Assembly: GCF_000507145.1 (NCBI RefSeq)
Contig: NZ_AYTO01000032.1
Span: 62,001 to 126,000, forward strand
Length of the DNA: 64,000 bases
Source: Bacillus tequilensis KCTC 13622
GTDB taxonomy: Bacteria; Bacillota; Bacilli; Bacillales; Bacillaceae
Direction of reading: 5' to 3'
Under the pieces are notes generated by a model. That model saw only the letters and a program-made list of their open reading frames with translations, did no database searches and had not been told where the DNA came from. Position numbers and translations under genes: made by a program. Below are positions 63,524 to 64,000 of the stretch, piece by piece; within the stretch, counting starts at the first letter, position 1, and every line of letters starts with the position of its first letter.

Positions 63524-63611
63524 TTAGAATATTATTGTTCTCACTTGTTTCTGTCAATAGACGAAAGCATCAATTGATGTCAGCCAGGTAAAAGAAAACC
63601 AAAAGACCGTT

Positions 63612-63806
63612 TTAACATAAAACAGCCCCCCAGTTTCGATCTTTTACTTTTGCAAAAACCGGACAGCTCCATGCCTTATGACTGTAATATGCAGACACCT
63701 TTTCATATCCGTTTACATCAAGCAGGGGCGTTTCAATGATGTTTCCTTCGCTTACTTCACATTTAAGAGGCAGATCTGGTTTCCCCTTTATTTTTACAAA
63801 TCGCAT
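63612..63806 (-). CDS. Unknown 64-residue ORF
   Basis: A 64-codon ATG ORF occupies the position of ytaP in strain 168 but has no similarity to it that I can see. The peptide has three cysteines (KCEV, SCPV, VLC) and aromatic YYSHKAW; no signal or membrane segment. There is no ribosome site before the ATG, and the region upstream is AT-rich, so expression is doubtful. It may be a fragment of a longer gene. Function unknown. Confidence 0.4.
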   Translation of the reverse strand: MRFVKIKGKPDLPLKCEVSEGNIIETPLLDVNGYEKVSAYYSHKAWSCPVFAKVKDRNWGAVLC

Positions 63807-63853
63807 CGTTTACTAAATATTAAGTAAATATAACAAAATTTTCCGAAAACAGT

Positions 63854-63867
63854 TATTGTAACCGCTT
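63854..63867 (+). promoter_or_regulatory. LacI-type operator upstream of msmR
   Basis: TGTAACCGCTTACT is a near-palindrome with the central CG of LacI-family operators. It matches the cre consensus at 13 of 14 positions. It could bind CcpA or MsmR itself. TATGAT, a -10-like element, lies a few bases after it. Confidence 0.55.
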
Positions 63868-63943
63868 ACTTTTATATGATAGTATCAATTTATCAAAAAA
63901 CACAATGAGTTTATATTTTACTAAATAGATGAGAGGGATACCT

Positions 63944-64000
63944 ATGGTTCGGATTAAAGATATCGCCTTGAAAGCTAAAGTTTCCAGCGCGACTGTTTCC
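63944..64000 (+). CDS. msmR: MsmR, LacI-family regulator (5' part)
   Basis: The first 19 codons read MVRIKDIALKAKVSSATVS, the helix-turn-helix of a LacI-type repressor, and match MsmR of B. subtilis (from memory). The gene is cut off by the window edge. MsmR is expected to control the msmE-amyDC-melA multiple-sugar genes that normally follow. The start has GAGAGGG. Confidence 0.85.
   Translation, partial: MVRIKDIALKAKVSSATVS

Overview
The window is a chromosomal segment from a member of the Bacillus subtilis species complex. The evidence is near-complete protein identity, as I remember those proteins, to strain 168 for CcpA, AcsA, RpsD, TyrS, SspA, EzrA and the MotPS stator. Gene order also follows the known ackA-ytxK-tpx ... 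opuD-yteV segment. Scattered amino-acid differences suggest a strain or sister species other than 168. There are no tRNA or rRNA genes, no CRISPR array and no insertion sequence. About 60 protein genes are present, most on the minus strand.

Layout. 1-7 kb: ackA control region, ytxK, tpx, ytfIJ, sppA-yteJ, nadK2 and ytcJ. 7-19 kb: ytcI, the spore-protein gene sspA, nifZ-thiI (tRNA sulfur transfer), braB, ezrA (division), hisJ, refZ, ytsP and dgcP. 19-30 kb: rpsD with its S4 leader, tyrS with a T-box, the divergent acetate genes acsA / acuABC, motPS, ccpA and aroA. 30-45 kb: stress genes ytxGHJ, murC, sftA, ytpPQR, ytoQ, ytoP, ytzB, malS, ytnP, trmB, ytzH and ytmP. 45-62 kb: ytlPQR-amyX, ytkP, ytjP, pbuO, ythPQ, ytzE, an RsuA-type synthase, ytgP, ytfP, opuD and yteV. 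62-64 kb: a remodelled biotin locus and the start of msmR.

Carbon control is a theme. CcpA is encoded here, and cre-like sites lie in the ackA, acsA/acuA and msmR control regions. AcsA carries the lysine that AcuA and AcuC modify. Several genes serve the envelope and division (EzrA, SftA, MurC, YtgP) or sporulation (SspA, YtfJ, YteV, RefZ).

The most notable region is 61.9-64 kb. In strain 168 (from memory) yteV is separated from msmR by a long block: yteU through ytcP, ytbQ, bioIBDFAW and ytaP. Here only bioB remains of that block. The BirA-type operator and promoter of the biotin operon are intact. They are followed by a 16-codon piece of the bioW 5' end and then bioB. This looks like an internal deletion that removed bioWAFD but kept bioB under biotin control. 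A further 260 bp after bioB has no recognisable gene. Other items worth checking are a 42-codon ORF with a strong ribosome binding site that ends inside the rpsD terminator, and several unexplained palindromes in intergenic regions.
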